DNA from: Fidelibacterota bacterium
GTDB taxonomy: Bacteria > Fidelibacterota > Marinisomatia > SCGC-AAA003-L08 > JACNLC01
Length of the DNA: 32,288 nucleotides
Reading direction: 5' to 3'
Assembly (NCBI GenBank): GCA_024277615.1
Contig: JAJRUW010000066.1
Coordinates: 1-32,288 of the forward strand
Under the pieces are notes generated by a model, which saw only the letters and a list, made by a program, of their open reading frames with translations, ran no database searches and was not told the origin of the DNA. The position numbers and the translations under genes are program-made. The stretch's first letter is position 1; every line of letters begins with the position of its first letter. This document shows, piece by piece, positions 20,136 through 28,547 of this stretch.

Positions 20136-20256
20136 TCTGCCGCAGGCATGGGTGAGGTCAGAGATTTGCTACACCAAAAAAATAACCCGGAAGGGTTGAA
20201 GATGAATAAAGGTTGGATCAATTTCGGCTTCTCAATCATCCTATTTCAAAGTATAG

Positions 20257-20297
20257 ATAGAGACTAATTCAAAATAATACTTTTAAATAGTCTCTAT
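20257..20297. promoter_or_regulatory. 10-bp inverted repeat just before the DUF4143 ATPase
   Basis: ATAGAGACTA (20257-20266) and TAGTCTCTAT (20288-20297) are perfect complements across a 21-base AT-rich spacer, ending one base before an in-frame ATG. It may be an operator, a leader hairpin or an element end. Confidence 0.5.
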
Positions 20298-20298
20298 A

Positions 20299-21489
20299 AT
20301 GTTTTAGAATCAGACCGTAGATAAAGGATACATCAAGCGTGAATTAGAGGAACCTATCCTGCGGCTTGCCGGGAAATTCCCCATTATTACTGTCCTGGGA
20401 CCGAGACAATCCGGTAAAACGACACTGCTGAAACACTTGTACCCAAGCTATGCATATGTGACGCTGGAAGCTCCTGATGTACGGTTGAGGGTTCAGGCCG
20501 ACCCTCGGGGCTTTCTGGACCAGTATAAGAACGAACCGCTGATCATCGACGAATTTCAACGCTTCCCTGATCTGGTTTCCTATCTTCAGGAATACGCCGA
20601 TGCCCATTACCAGATGGGACAGGTTTTTTTGACCGGCTCGCAGCAATACGAGATCGCTGAAAAGGTGTCACAGTCCCTTGCGGGTAGAACGGCCATTTTA
20701 AAACTCCTGCCATTATCTCTGTCTGAGATCACAAACAAATTTCCCGTTAACAATTTGGAAGAGATGATGTTTCGCGGGTCCTATCCTGCCGTATTTCACC
20801 GCAAACTGAATCCGTCGGATTGGTATCCGTCTTATGTTGAGACTTATCTTGAAAGAGATATAAGAAAACTTCTCCAAATTGGTAACCTGGATAAATTTGC
20901 CTTATTTCTGTATCTTCTTGCAGGTCGTGCAGGGCAGTTGATGAATTTAAATAATCTATCCAGGAAAGCAGGTATAACCCAACCCACCGCCAGACAATGG
21001 TTCTCTATTCTCCAGACCAGTCAGTTGGTTTTTTTCTTAAAACCTCTGCATTGCAACATCAACAAACGTATTTTGAAAACACCCAAACTCTATTTCAATG
21101 ATACGGGTATGCTCTGTTACCTGCTTGGATTGTCTTCTGTTAAAGAACTGCGGGGGCATCCGCTGGTTAGCACCATCTTTGAGAATTTTGTCATCTCGGA
21201 ATTTGTAAAATTCAACAGTACCGCATCAGCCGTCAATCTGAAGCTGCTATACTATAGGGATAAAAATGGCCGGGAAGTGGATTTGCTCCTCGAAAGGGGA
21301 AATGGATTAGACTTATTCGAGATAAAATATACTCATACCATCCGTGGGGATCATTTTAAACATCTGAAGTATGTAGCAGAAAAAACGGAGACTATAAGCC
21401 AATCGGTGATCTACGCCGGCGAGCAGCGCTTGCCAAATGTAATTGGTTGGAAAGAGTTGTGCAATATCAGTGGGATATTAAAACTCTAA
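20299..21489 (+). CDS. DUF4143/AAA_14 family ATPase with disrupted start
   Basis: A predicted P-loop ATPase of a large family often found in many copies per genome; biological role unknown. Walker A GPRQSGKT (counted residues 34-41 from 20299), Walker B-like PLIIDEFQ, a sensor-like VFLTGSQQYE, then a winged-helix part (LSRKAGITQPTARQWFSIL) and a C-terminal nuclease-like DUF4143 half (YYRDKNGREVDLLLE … LFEIKYT). The body is intact from 20308. No ATG, GTG or TTG lies in frame between the TAG at 20305-20307 and codon 20437, which is past Walker A. The only suitable upstream start is ATG at 20299, followed by TTT and then TAG. If TAG was GAG, the start would read MFENQTVDKGYIKRELE, and YIKREL is a typical beginning. 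So this may be a fresh pseudogene or use an unusual start. Confidence 0.72.
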
Positions 21490-21643
21490 CCAACTTTCAG
21501 AAAGTACGTATTAAAGGGGTCTCAAAGACAATATCGACATCCGGATGGTCACCGAACAGCTCTGCCATTTAATCCCGTCCTGGATATCTCCCTTATTGCT
21601 ACGTCAAATAGCAAAGGATATCGCTCTCGCACCCCCGGGGAAA

Positions 21644-21658
21644 ACCGCCATTTGCGGT
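21644..21658 (-). terminator. Weak terminator-like hairpin after the MMPL operon
   Basis: Read on the minus strand, ACCGC-AAATG-GCGGT is followed by TTTCCCC, 17 bases past the end of the MMPL gene. The short T run makes it a weak candidate. Confidence 0.35.
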
Positions 21659-21674
21659 CTGCCTGCCGTTTAAA

Positions 21675-24340
21675 TCAGCTTGATTTTTTGCCCATCCCCA
21701 GAATGACTGGGATGATTATCACTGAGGCCAGGAAGCAGGAGCCCACACCGATGAAAAGGGCAATCCCCATACTGCCAAGCCCCCGATAGGTGGCAAACCA
21801 CAGGGAGCCAAATCCCATCATGGTTGTAAGAGAAGTGAGCAGAACCGCTTTCCCCGTCGAGCGGAATACCGTACTTAGTTTCTGCTCGATACGGTAGCGG
21901 TGCAGAATATGCACGCCATCATCAATCCCGATACCGATGATCAGCGGAATGGCCATGACATTCACCATTGTGAACTGCAGGCCGGCCAACTGCATAAAAC
22001 CAACCATCCAGACGGCTCCAAAGAAAAGCGGTACCATACCCACCAGTGCATATTTCAAATTGCGGAAATCGAAGTACAGTAACAGAAACACTGACACCAC
22101 AGCCAGCCAGGTTGATTTTTCCCGTCTTTGGCGATCATATTCAGCAATTCCACAAAGATGGGCGGGAATCCCGTCGCCTTGGGAGAAATACTCTCGCAAT
22201 CCGCCGCAAAGCTTTTCAGAAAATTGGTATCTTCCCATACATTTTGTTTGGGATAAACCGATATGAGGTAAATATCTCCGCTTTTTCCGATGAAACGTTC
22301 CCGGATTTCACGGGGCAGCAGATCAACTCTCAGAGGCTGGGTATTTGCCATGGCCAGTAAATCTGTTTTAAAGGTTTCGGCAAAGGTCCTGCTGAAATCG
22401 GTGAGTTTGTAGAGCACTGTCTTGCCCCTGGCCGTATCCACCAGCTGACTGAGCCGTCCTGTCATCAGCGTATCATCCGCTTCTCCCACTAGACGTTTGG
22501 CTTTATTGTAAACACGATCCTGCCCGCCGATAAAGGCCAGGTCCTGCAATTCGATGATATTAAATTCCAGACGTTCCAGCTCGTCCACCAGCGTTTTGGC
22601 AGCTTGCCGGTCCAGGCTGGTTTTGATCGGGGCCGCATTCAGATTTCGCCTCAGGTTCCTCACAAAATGGAAATAGTCTGATTTGTCAGCTGGATCCGGC
22701 AGAAAATCGGATATACTCTCTACCCAGCCGGCCGTGGAAAGCTCCCGGGCTTTTTCCGTGAGTTTGCGCACTTCGGGCAGGTCTCCGGCTGTGAGCAGGG
22801 CATAATCGGTAGAAAGATCGAAGGATGCTATCAGAGCTTTCTGAAGCCTGATAGATTCCAGCCCGACGGGCTCCATATTCAGATAATTATAATCCATCGT
22901 GATCCTGGAAGCATGATAGGCCAGGAATACGGAAACCAGCAGCATAACTACTGCCGATACGCGCCAGTGACGGGACAATTTTTCAGCCGATTTCCCGAGA
23001 AAAGCATAGGAAATATCCTTCTTCCCTCTGACCGAATGTCTTTTACGCAGAAGTTTTTCCCGTATCATGAGCAGCACCGGCAGAACAATCAAAGTTGCAA
23101 GCATGGTTACTACAATCCCGCAGCCGGCCACAAATCCAAATTCAAACATACCCCGATTTGAAGAAATCATCATGGTGAGAAATGCCGCACCGGTGGTTAG
23201 TCCGCCGGTGAAAATTCCCGGTCCTGTTTTTACCAGACTGTTACGGAGAGAATCCTCTACGCCGACGCCGGCGAAGCGGTTCTCAGTGTACCCTGAGATG
23301 ATGTGTATGCTGAAATCGATACCCAGACCAACCAGAATAACCGCCATCATTACCGTCATGAGACTTAGAGAATCCACCAGCAAACTGGCAATCCCCATGG
23401 CCCAGACAACACCGATGACGACGGTGAGGATGGCCATGAAGGGGCTGCCCCACATGCGAAACGACAGGACGAAAAGAAAGAAAATACCCACCAGAGCAAT
23501 CAGCGTGATGCTCATAGAATCCTCAGTGGAGGCTTTGATCTCGTCGCGACTCAAGACGATGGATCCCGTCAGACCCGCCGTTACGTGGAAAGCCGGAGCC
23601 TCTGCTTTCACCAGCGTTTCGATGCCGTTGACTGCATCCGTGAGTAATTTAATATCGTCAAACATATTAAAGGTCGGTTCTATCATGATGATCATCATGT
23701 CCCGGTTCGGTGAGATGAAATAGGTTTCCCCGATGGTGAGCGCATCCACTGCTTTTTCCGCCAGATCCGAAGTGTATTCGCCATCATAAAATTGCTGCAT
23801 TACATCCGTGAAGGTCTCTATGCCGTCGAGAAACCGGACGGCGTCCTGCTCCTTTTTTCGGCTGCCGATAGAACCGTCGGATGTATATTCTTTTTCAAAA
23901 CTGTCGTTAAGATGATTCAAAAAGGGGATTAGATTCGGGTCATCGAAAAGTTCACCGAAATTATCCAGCTGTGTGGATGTAAGCAGTTTCAGAGCGTTTT
24001 TTCGATAAAAATCCACAGGGGTCTGAACATCAACGCGATCCACCCAGTTTGTGAGGTCCTCGAGGCGGGGTGCAATATGCCGGGCGTAGGCCTTCATGTC
24101 CTCCGGAGTTCCCTACACAACGAGAATTATGTTGGAAGCGTTGGTGAACTCCTTCAATATCAGATTGAATTAATCCCCCTTGGGGTTGTTCTCCGGCAGC
24201 ATATCTGTAAATCCCGGACTCATGTGCAGTCCCGAGGCCATTACGGCTAAAATGCAGGTAACAACCAGGATCAACCCGGCCAGCAGCCAGGTTTGCCGGG
24301 CGGCCTTTTCAGCCAGAAATTCTAATATTCTGTTGCGCAT
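21675..24340 (-). pseudogene. MMPL/RND-family exporter gene with two stops and a frameshift
   Basis: The frame starts at ATG 24340 behind a GGGGA site and encodes a COG1033-type RND transporter of about 888 residues: a first membrane helix (TWLLAGLILVVTCILAVMA), a periplasmic domain and two six-helix membrane halves. Three lesions are seen: TAA at 24172-24170 (codon 57, PKGD-stop-FNLILKEF), TAG at 24115-24113 (codon 76, ILVV-stop-GTPED), and loss of one base in an A run (T5 on the plus strand at 22116-22120, about codon 740) that shifts from …MIAKDGK to STWLAVVSVF. Both stops stand where Glu is likely. It is the last gene of the TetR operon. As written it cannot make a full pump; a long-read or damage error is the alternative. 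Confidence 0.88.
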
Positions 24341-24361
24341 ACTTTCCCCGTTATATAAAAC

Positions 24362-25495
24362 TTAATAATAAAGACGCAATCTGATCCGGCCACCTAATTG
24401 CTGCGTCCCGAATTCCGAATTAGCGCTACCCTCGAAAAGATAAAGAGATATATCCGCATCCACATCCTCAAAAAGACTGAGGCTCAGCTGTGGCGCCACC
24501 ACATAACTGTCATCACTTATATTCCGGATGCCCCAAAGGCTCAGGCTGTGGAGGTCTCCCAGGGGATAACGGAGCATTATAAACTGATAATCACCGGCCA
24601 GAGCCCGGTTAAATCCACCGAGATAGTCAAAAACACCCACGGGTGAATATCCGTCCTCAGGAGAATAGATTCCTCCCCGGTCATTGTGATAGCGTTCCAG
24701 CATGAAGTAGAATGAGGACTCAAAAGTGTAGTCCAGCCCTGCGGTCCATTCCGATTTGAAGGTTCCTGAATTTCCTGAGCGGTTCGCAAGAAATTCCGCC
24801 CAGACTCCGAGGCCCAATAATTCTCCCACGGCGGAGCCGCCATAGCCGTCGTAAGCTTCTGCCGTTCCGCTGGATTGAAAGGTCCGCCGGGCTGCCAGGC
24901 CGGTCAGCTCAAAATGCCCCAGCCGGGTCGTACCGGCGAGATAGGCCGTCACCGAACTACCATCACCGAAGGGCTGTGCAATGAAATCCAGGTCTCCCCT
25001 GCTGCCGGAGTACTGGAGCCTGAGGGCGGAAACGCCGCTGAGCTCATAAGTGGGATCCAGCATGTCTTTGCGGTTGAAGATATCCGTCGGATTCCAGATG
25101 TAGCCGGTACCGATGGAAAGAGGTTGTTTACCGACAGTAATCATTAAACTGCCGTATTCCAATACCGTATAAAGATACTCTGCAGTTAGAGAGTCCTGCA
25201 TCACAAAAGTCGTATCAATGGAGGATGCTACGGGCAGGAAGTCGGATAACAACCAGCTGGTTTTGCCGAAATATCTTTTGGCCTCCAGGGTTGCGTAAAT
25301 ACTCACCCGCGCATCCGGATGCTGCTCCATATCCAGGCGGAATTTGTTATAACCGGAGTAAAACTGTGCTGAAGTCCTGATCTGATCTACTTCATGTTCT
25401 GAATAGCCGGAAAAGGCTAATTGCGCCTGACTGCTGCCGGTGAGGGCAAATAGAAAGAGCAGCGAAGCGACGCCGATATTAAAAGAAAATTTCAT
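24362..25495 (-). CDS. Outer-membrane beta-barrel protein (DUF1302-like)
   Basis: 377 residues: a signal peptide (MKFSFNIGVASLLFLFALTG, cut near AQA) followed by amphipathic beta strands and turns typical of a 14- to 18-strand outer-membrane barrel, ending in the aromatic-rich RLRLYY that suits BAM recognition. Stretches such as VLEYGSLMITVGKQPLSIGTGYIWNPTDIFN match the DUF1302/alginate-export-type barrels often encoded beside LolA-like and MMPL genes. The start overlaps the lolA-like stop by four bases (ATGA). It would be the outer-membrane part of the export system. The substrate is unknown. Confidence 0.78.
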   Translation of the reverse strand: MKFSFNIGVASLLFLFALTGSSQAQLAFSGYSEHEVDQIRTSAQFYSGYNKFRLDMEQHPDARVSIYATLEAKRYFGKTSWLLSDFLPVASSIDTTFVMQDSLTAEYLYTVLEYGSLMITVGKQPLSIGTGYIWNPTDIFNRKDMLDPTYELSGVSALRLQYSGSRGDLDFIAQPFGDGSSVTAYLAGTTRLGHFELTGLAARRTFQSSGTAEAYDGYGGSAVGELLGLGVWAEFLANRSGNSGTFKSEWTAGLDYTFESSFYFMLERYHNDRGGIYSPEDGYSPVGVFDYLGGFNRALAGDYQFIMLRYPLGDLHSLSLWGIRNISDDSYVVAPQLSLSLFEDVDADISLYLFEGSANSEFGTQQLGGRIRLRLYY

Positions 25496-26223
25496 TTCTT
25501 TAAATTCCCTTCCGAGAAAAAATCTTTCGGAAATGATACTGAATAGGTCATTTCCAGGGTTTCCATGCGGGTTTCCGTACCATTTAGTTCATTATGCATC
25601 ACCATGGTCATGGCCGTGGGGTAGCCCTCAATGAGCTTGATATCCTGCATGTAAAGAGTTTTTTCATGGACACCTTTAGTATTGTAGTATTTGATGACTT
25701 TCGGAAAAAAATCCTTTTTACCCAGTGTCAGAACCATCCTGGAATAACTGCTGCTGATCTCCGGTTTGGGAACAAATTCAAGTTTGTATTCGTCGGCCTT
25801 TTCAGCGGGCAGACGCCTGTGCGTATAGTCATCTTTCCAGGTCCTGCCGCCGGCAAAGTCTTCGTAAGCGAAATCACTGCCCTGGACTTTTTGTTTATTG
25901 GCGTGAGAGGCCAGCTTTCTCGTCCGCCTGGTTCGGGGAAAATATACCCAGATATCATCGGCATGGTTTGTCATTAGAAAAGCGGTACCCTTCACCTTAT
26001 TGGGCTTGGTGTAGCGCATGAGAACATCCTCGCCTCCCTTGTCTGCATAATATTCATATTCCAGTGTCCGCACCGCACCGCTGCTGGTTTTGTTGATCTG
26101 ACGGCTTAGACCCCGGGCATTCTCAGGCGTCATGACTACCAGCATGGAATCCACTATAGCTTCGGTAGTTAGCTCCTGTCCCAGCACGAGTGCGCCCAAG
26201 AGCAAAAGGGTGATGTATTTCAT
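25492..26223 (-). CDS. Outer-membrane lipoprotein-sorting (LolA-like) periplasmic protein
   Basis: 243 residues from the ATG at 26223, preceded by GGAGG at eight bases; an upstream GTG would use that site as coding sequence and is rejected. A signal peptide (MKYITLLLLGALVLG) is followed by a single beta-rich domain: MLMRYTKPNK-like strands, DIWVYFPRTRRTRKL, GSDFAYEDF and a Tyr/Lys-rich central part, the COG2834 pattern of the LolA/LppX fold that holds lipids in a hydrophobic groove. It lies between tetR (one codon apart) and the barrel gene. With an MMPL pump this suggests transport of a lipid or other hydrophobic molecule across the periplasm. Confidence 0.82.
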   Translation of the reverse strand: MKYITLLLLGALVLGQELTTEAIVDSMLVVMTPENARGLSRQINKTSSGAVRTLEYEYYADKGGEDVLMRYTKPNKVKGTAFLMTNHADDIWVYFPRTRRTRKLASHANKQKVQGSDFAYEDFAGGRTWKDDYTHRRLPAEKADEYKLEFVPKPEISSSYSRMVLTLGKKDFFPKVIKYYNTKGVHEKTLYMQDIKLIEGYPTAMTMVMHNELNGTETRMETLEMTYSVSFPKDFFSEGNLKK

Positions 26224-26224
26224 A

Positions 26225-26806
26225 TCAGTTTCCTCCACAATATCTCATTTTCAGATGAGTGAGTACCTCATCCAGTGGGTAAGTTTCGTCAATAAAATAA
26301 TGAAATCCGATCCCATCCAGAACTGCTGCCAGGATCCTTGCCTCGATAGAGGAGTTTTCAAAACCGACGGCTGCCAGCAACTCCTGCATTTGTTCCAGTT
26401 GTGCCTCAAGGAAGGTCCCGAAGCGATGCTGCACTGTTTCCAGCACGGTGGGCTGGGTCAGGAGCTGAGTGTATAATCTCCAGTAAGCTTCGTTGCCCCG
26501 GAGGAGTCCGCCGAAAAGATCGAATTGCCGGCAGAGTCTTTCAGCAGGGTCGGAAATCTCATGCGTTTCCGCAGAGATCCTGTCGATCTCCTCCAAGCCG
26601 ATGCGGATTAATTCTTCAAGAATGGTCTGCTTACTGTGGAAATAATTATAGATCAGTCCCTTGGAAACTTTAGCCTGTTTGGCCAACTGCTCAATTGAAG
26701 TAACGTGATAACCTTTGGTAGCAAAAAGATCCAGGGCCGACTGCAGGATCTTCTCCCGGCTCTGACCTCTCATTTCCCGAAACTGTTCCGGTGTACGGGG
26801 CGACAT
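26225..26806 (-). CDS. TetR-family transcription regulator
   Basis: 193 residues from the ATG at 26806, chosen because AAAGGA sits six bases upstream and because the alternative ATG at 26842 lies within a palindromic operator. The N-terminal helix-turn-helix is REKILQSALDLFATKGYHVT … AKVSKGLIYNYFHSKQTILEEL (about residues 15-65), classic TetR. The ligand-binding part has no known specificity. It is the first gene of tetR-lolA-like-barrel-MMPL and most likely represses its own operon until a toxic or lipid-like ligand binds. The lolA-like gene starts two bases after its stop. Confidence 0.92.
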   Translation of the reverse strand: MSPRTPEQFREMRGQSREKILQSALDLFATKGYHVTSIEQLAKQAKVSKGLIYNYFHSKQTILEELIRIGLEEIDRISAETHEISDPAERLCRQFDLFGGLLRGNEAYWRLYTQLLTQPTVLETVQHRFGTFLEAQLEQMQELLAAVGFENSSIEARILAAVLDGIGFHYFIDETYPLDEVLTHLKMRYCGGN

Positions 26807-26823
26807 CTCAAATCCTTTATTAT

Positions 26824-26841
26824 TGACTGTATGGTCAGTCA
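26824..26841. promoter_or_regulatory. Likely TetR operator
   Basis: TGACTG-N6-CAGTCA is a perfect 6-6-6 palindrome, the size and style of TetR-family sites. It lies 18 bases upstream of the chosen tetR start, right after the predicted -10 box, so bound protein would block transcription start. Confidence 0.7.
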
Positions 26842-26842
26842 T

Positions 26843-26872
26843 AATTTATGCCTTTATGGCTGTTCGGGGCAA
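26843..26872 (-). promoter_or_regulatory. Candidate promoter of the TetR operon
   Basis: On the minus strand TTGCCC (26872-26867) and TAAATT (26848-26843) are 18 bases apart and lie just upstream of the operator. Sigma-70-like match only; no start site is known. Confidence 0.45.
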
Positions 26873-26965
26873 GGCAGGGGCATACGGACTGGACTTGATT
26901 TATTCTAATCCGGCATGACCATGTCCGGTTCACGGAGACAGTTATGAACGGCGGTCCGGCAACAA

Positions 26966-26995
26966 GAAAAGCCCCGGTATTACCTGAGGCTTTTC
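26966..26995 (-). terminator. Terminator after the ABC ATPase operon
   Basis: GAAAAGCC (26966-26973) pairs perfectly with GGCTTTTC (26988-26995). Read on the minus strand, the stem is T-rich at its 3' side (GCTTTTCTTGTT), as in a Rho-independent terminator. It separates the ABC ATPase gene from the TetR operon. Confidence 0.65.
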
Positions 26996-27032
26996 AGAGT
27001 TTGGTGGATTGTGCCCGGGGTGCCGGCGGCAA

Positions 27033-27851
27033 TTAATCGCCGGCTGCTCTGGCTTTGCGGGATGAAGTATTCCGGGAAGTACGTCTGTCATTACTGCGGT
27101 TTGCTGATTTATCGTCCCTGCGGCCCGGAGTTTTGCGGAAATCACTTCGTCCCGATGCTCTGCGTTTATCGTACGATTTTTTACCGAACGAACGTACACT
27201 GGAGATACGTCCACCCTGCATGGCGATGTGAACTGAAACAATTTTCTTAATCAGCTCCGGATTCATGGTAGTCAGGATGATGGTTACGCCGTCATAGTTA
27301 CTCTTTCGGTGCAGAATACGGGACAGATTGTTCAGAGCATCCGCTGAAAGATGCTGTTCGACTTCATCAATAAACAGAACCTTTGTATCAGCGGCAATTT
27401 TTGCAGACAGTTCAATCCAGCGTAATTGTCCGGGCGTCAGTGACCTCAGGGACTTTTCCATCAAATAAGTGATCTCCATTTTTTTACTGATGGCCTCAAT
27501 GCGCTTGTCCATATCCCTTTTCGTATGAGTATAGCCGTTTAATGTTTTTCGCAAATACTGTGCAACGGTGGTCCATCTGGGAGGTTTAACGTTTTGTCCC
27601 ACAAAGGCAATATTGTTAAGAAACTCCCTGCGGGGATACTGGCTGATATCTTTGCCCTCAAAGTTAATGCTGCCGCTGGATATGGGAATCATGCGGGCCA
27701 GGACTTCAAGAAAAACCGTTTTACCGGCAGCAGATTTCCCCGTTAGCGAGTAAATTGCGCCACGGTGAATTTCAAAGTTTTTGATATCCAGTGCGCGAAA
27801 TTTGTTTTGTTGAACGAGAACATTTTTTATTTCGAATAAAGGTAATTGCAT
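27033..27851 (-). CDS. Stand-alone ABC ATPase with basic disordered tail
   Basis: 272 residues. Residues 1-215 are an ABC nucleotide-binding domain: Walker A GKSAAGKT (38-45), Q-loop Gln86, a signature reduced to LTPGQ (138-142), and Walker B VLFIDE (158-163). The usual switch His is not seen (ILTTMNPEL). From about 219 to the end the protein becomes a Lys/Arg/Ser/Asp-rich, low-complexity tail (for example KKSYDKRRASGRSDFRKTPG), unlike a transporter subunit and more like RNA-binding tails. No permease gene is near. AAGGAG overlaps the amidotransferase stop and sits five bases before the ATG. A GC-rich inverted repeat spans its stop codon. Its role is unknown; a transporter ATPase or a nucleic-acid-linked ATPase are both possible. 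Confidence 0.82.
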   Translation of the reverse strand: MQLPLFEIKNVLVQQNKFRALDIKNFEIHRGAIYSLTGKSAAGKTVFLEVLARMIPISSGSINFEGKDISQYPRREFLNNIAFVGQNVKPPRWTTVAQYLRKTLNGYTHTKRDMDKRIEAISKKMEITYLMEKSLRSLTPGQLRWIELSAKIAADTKVLFIDEVEQHLSADALNNLSRILHRKSNYDGVTIILTTMNPELIKKIVSVHIAMQGGRISSVRSFGKKSYDKRRASGRSDFRKTPGRRDDKSANRSNDRRTSRNTSSRKARAAGD

Positions 27852-27860
27852 AATTGCTCC

Positions 27861-28547
27861 TTAAGAGATAGTATTTATAAAATTGCTGATGACATCAGAT
27901 GCCGCATTTGCCCGGGCCACCTGGCTGCAGTTGACAGGAATCCCCTGTAATTCGCGCATTTTAGTATATTCGCAAATTATCTCATAGGTGAATTCGGGGT
28001 GAAACTGCACTGCAAAAACACTGTCACCATAACCGAAAGCCTGAATGCCCATGGTGTTTTCCGCCAGTAATTCCGCCTCATCCGGCAACTGCACCACGAT
28101 ATCTTCGTGAGTTTCATAGACCGTGAACTCCTGCGGGAATCCTTTAAAAAGAACCGAGGTCGTACCGGCCGCTGTTAAATGCAGGGACCGCGAGCCTACT
28201 TCCCAGCCTTTCGGATTCCGCGCCACCTCACCGCCCAGAGCCTGAGCGATGATCTGATGCCCGAAGCAGATCCCCAGGATGGGTTTCCCTGCTGAAGCGC
28301 CGCAGCGGATGAGTTCCTCAAGCTGAAGCATCCACGCTCTGCGATCCAAAACCGATTCACCGGATCCGGTGATTATCCAGGCATCTCCGTCAGAACAGTC
28401 CGGTGTGTCACCCAGGTAGATCAGCCGCGGTTCTATTTCCGCATCCAGGCCTGCAGCCTGCAGCCGGTACCATTCCAGCTTTTCACCGAATTTCTCTGCG
28501 ATAGGACGAGGAGTTTGTCCGGCACAAATCAGGATCACTTTTTTCAT
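27861..28547 (-). CDS. Class I glutamine amidotransferase-like protein
   Basis: 228 residues from the ATG at 28547, which overlaps the endonuclease III stop (ATGA); a TTG four codons upstream is the other option. The triad is visible: nucleophile Cys94 in LGICFGHQ, and His183/Glu185 in QFHPEF. It lacks a synthetase domain. The form resembles GuaA-like GATase domains and stand-alone enzymes that hydrolyse gamma-glutamyl compounds, including PuuD-like ones. The true substrate cannot be told. It sits between endonuclease III and the ABC ATPase, nine bases before the latter. Confidence 0.85.
   Translation of the reverse strand: MKKVILICAGQTPRPIAEKFGEKLEWYRLQAAGLDAEIEPRLIYLGDTPDCSDGDAWIITGSGESVLDRRAWMLQLEELIRCGASAGKPILGICFGHQIIAQALGGEVARNPKGWEVGSRSLHLTAAGTTSVLFKGFPQEFTVYETHEDIVVQLPDEAELLAENTMGIQAFGYGDSVFAVQFHPEFTYEIICEYTKMRELQGIPVNCSQVARANAASDVISNFINTIS

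Larger units (their letters stand above)
19335..20256. other. Repeat-rich non-coding island
   Basis: About 920 bp with no credible gene. It holds a 54-bp direct repeat, several perfect hairpins and repeated CACGGAT-type words (around 19668, 19860, 19872, 19890), plus a pyrimidine-rich run at about 20058-20100. Open frames here are by-products of the repeats. It separates hicBA from the DUF4143 ATPase and marks an accessory part of the chromosome. Confidence 0.65.

Noticed and set aside
20018-20239. Minus-strand open frame of about 73 codons
   Set aside because: It covers the REP-like hairpin and a pyrimidine-rich run; composition is repeat-driven.
21493-21505. ACTTTC-A-GAAAGT palindrome after the DUF4143 ATPase
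   Set aside because: The one-base loop cannot form a hairpin and no T run follows, so it is not called a terminator.
22110-22125. Programmed -1 frameshift in the MMPL gene
   Set aside because: The A run does not form a proper X XXY YYZ heptamer in the incoming frame, no family precedent is known to me, and the gene has two other lesions.
4514-24172. Genetic code change with TAA/TAG read as Glu
   Set aside because: TAA and TAG end many intact genes here at the expected length, and GAA/GAG are used freely, so wholesale reassignment does not fit.
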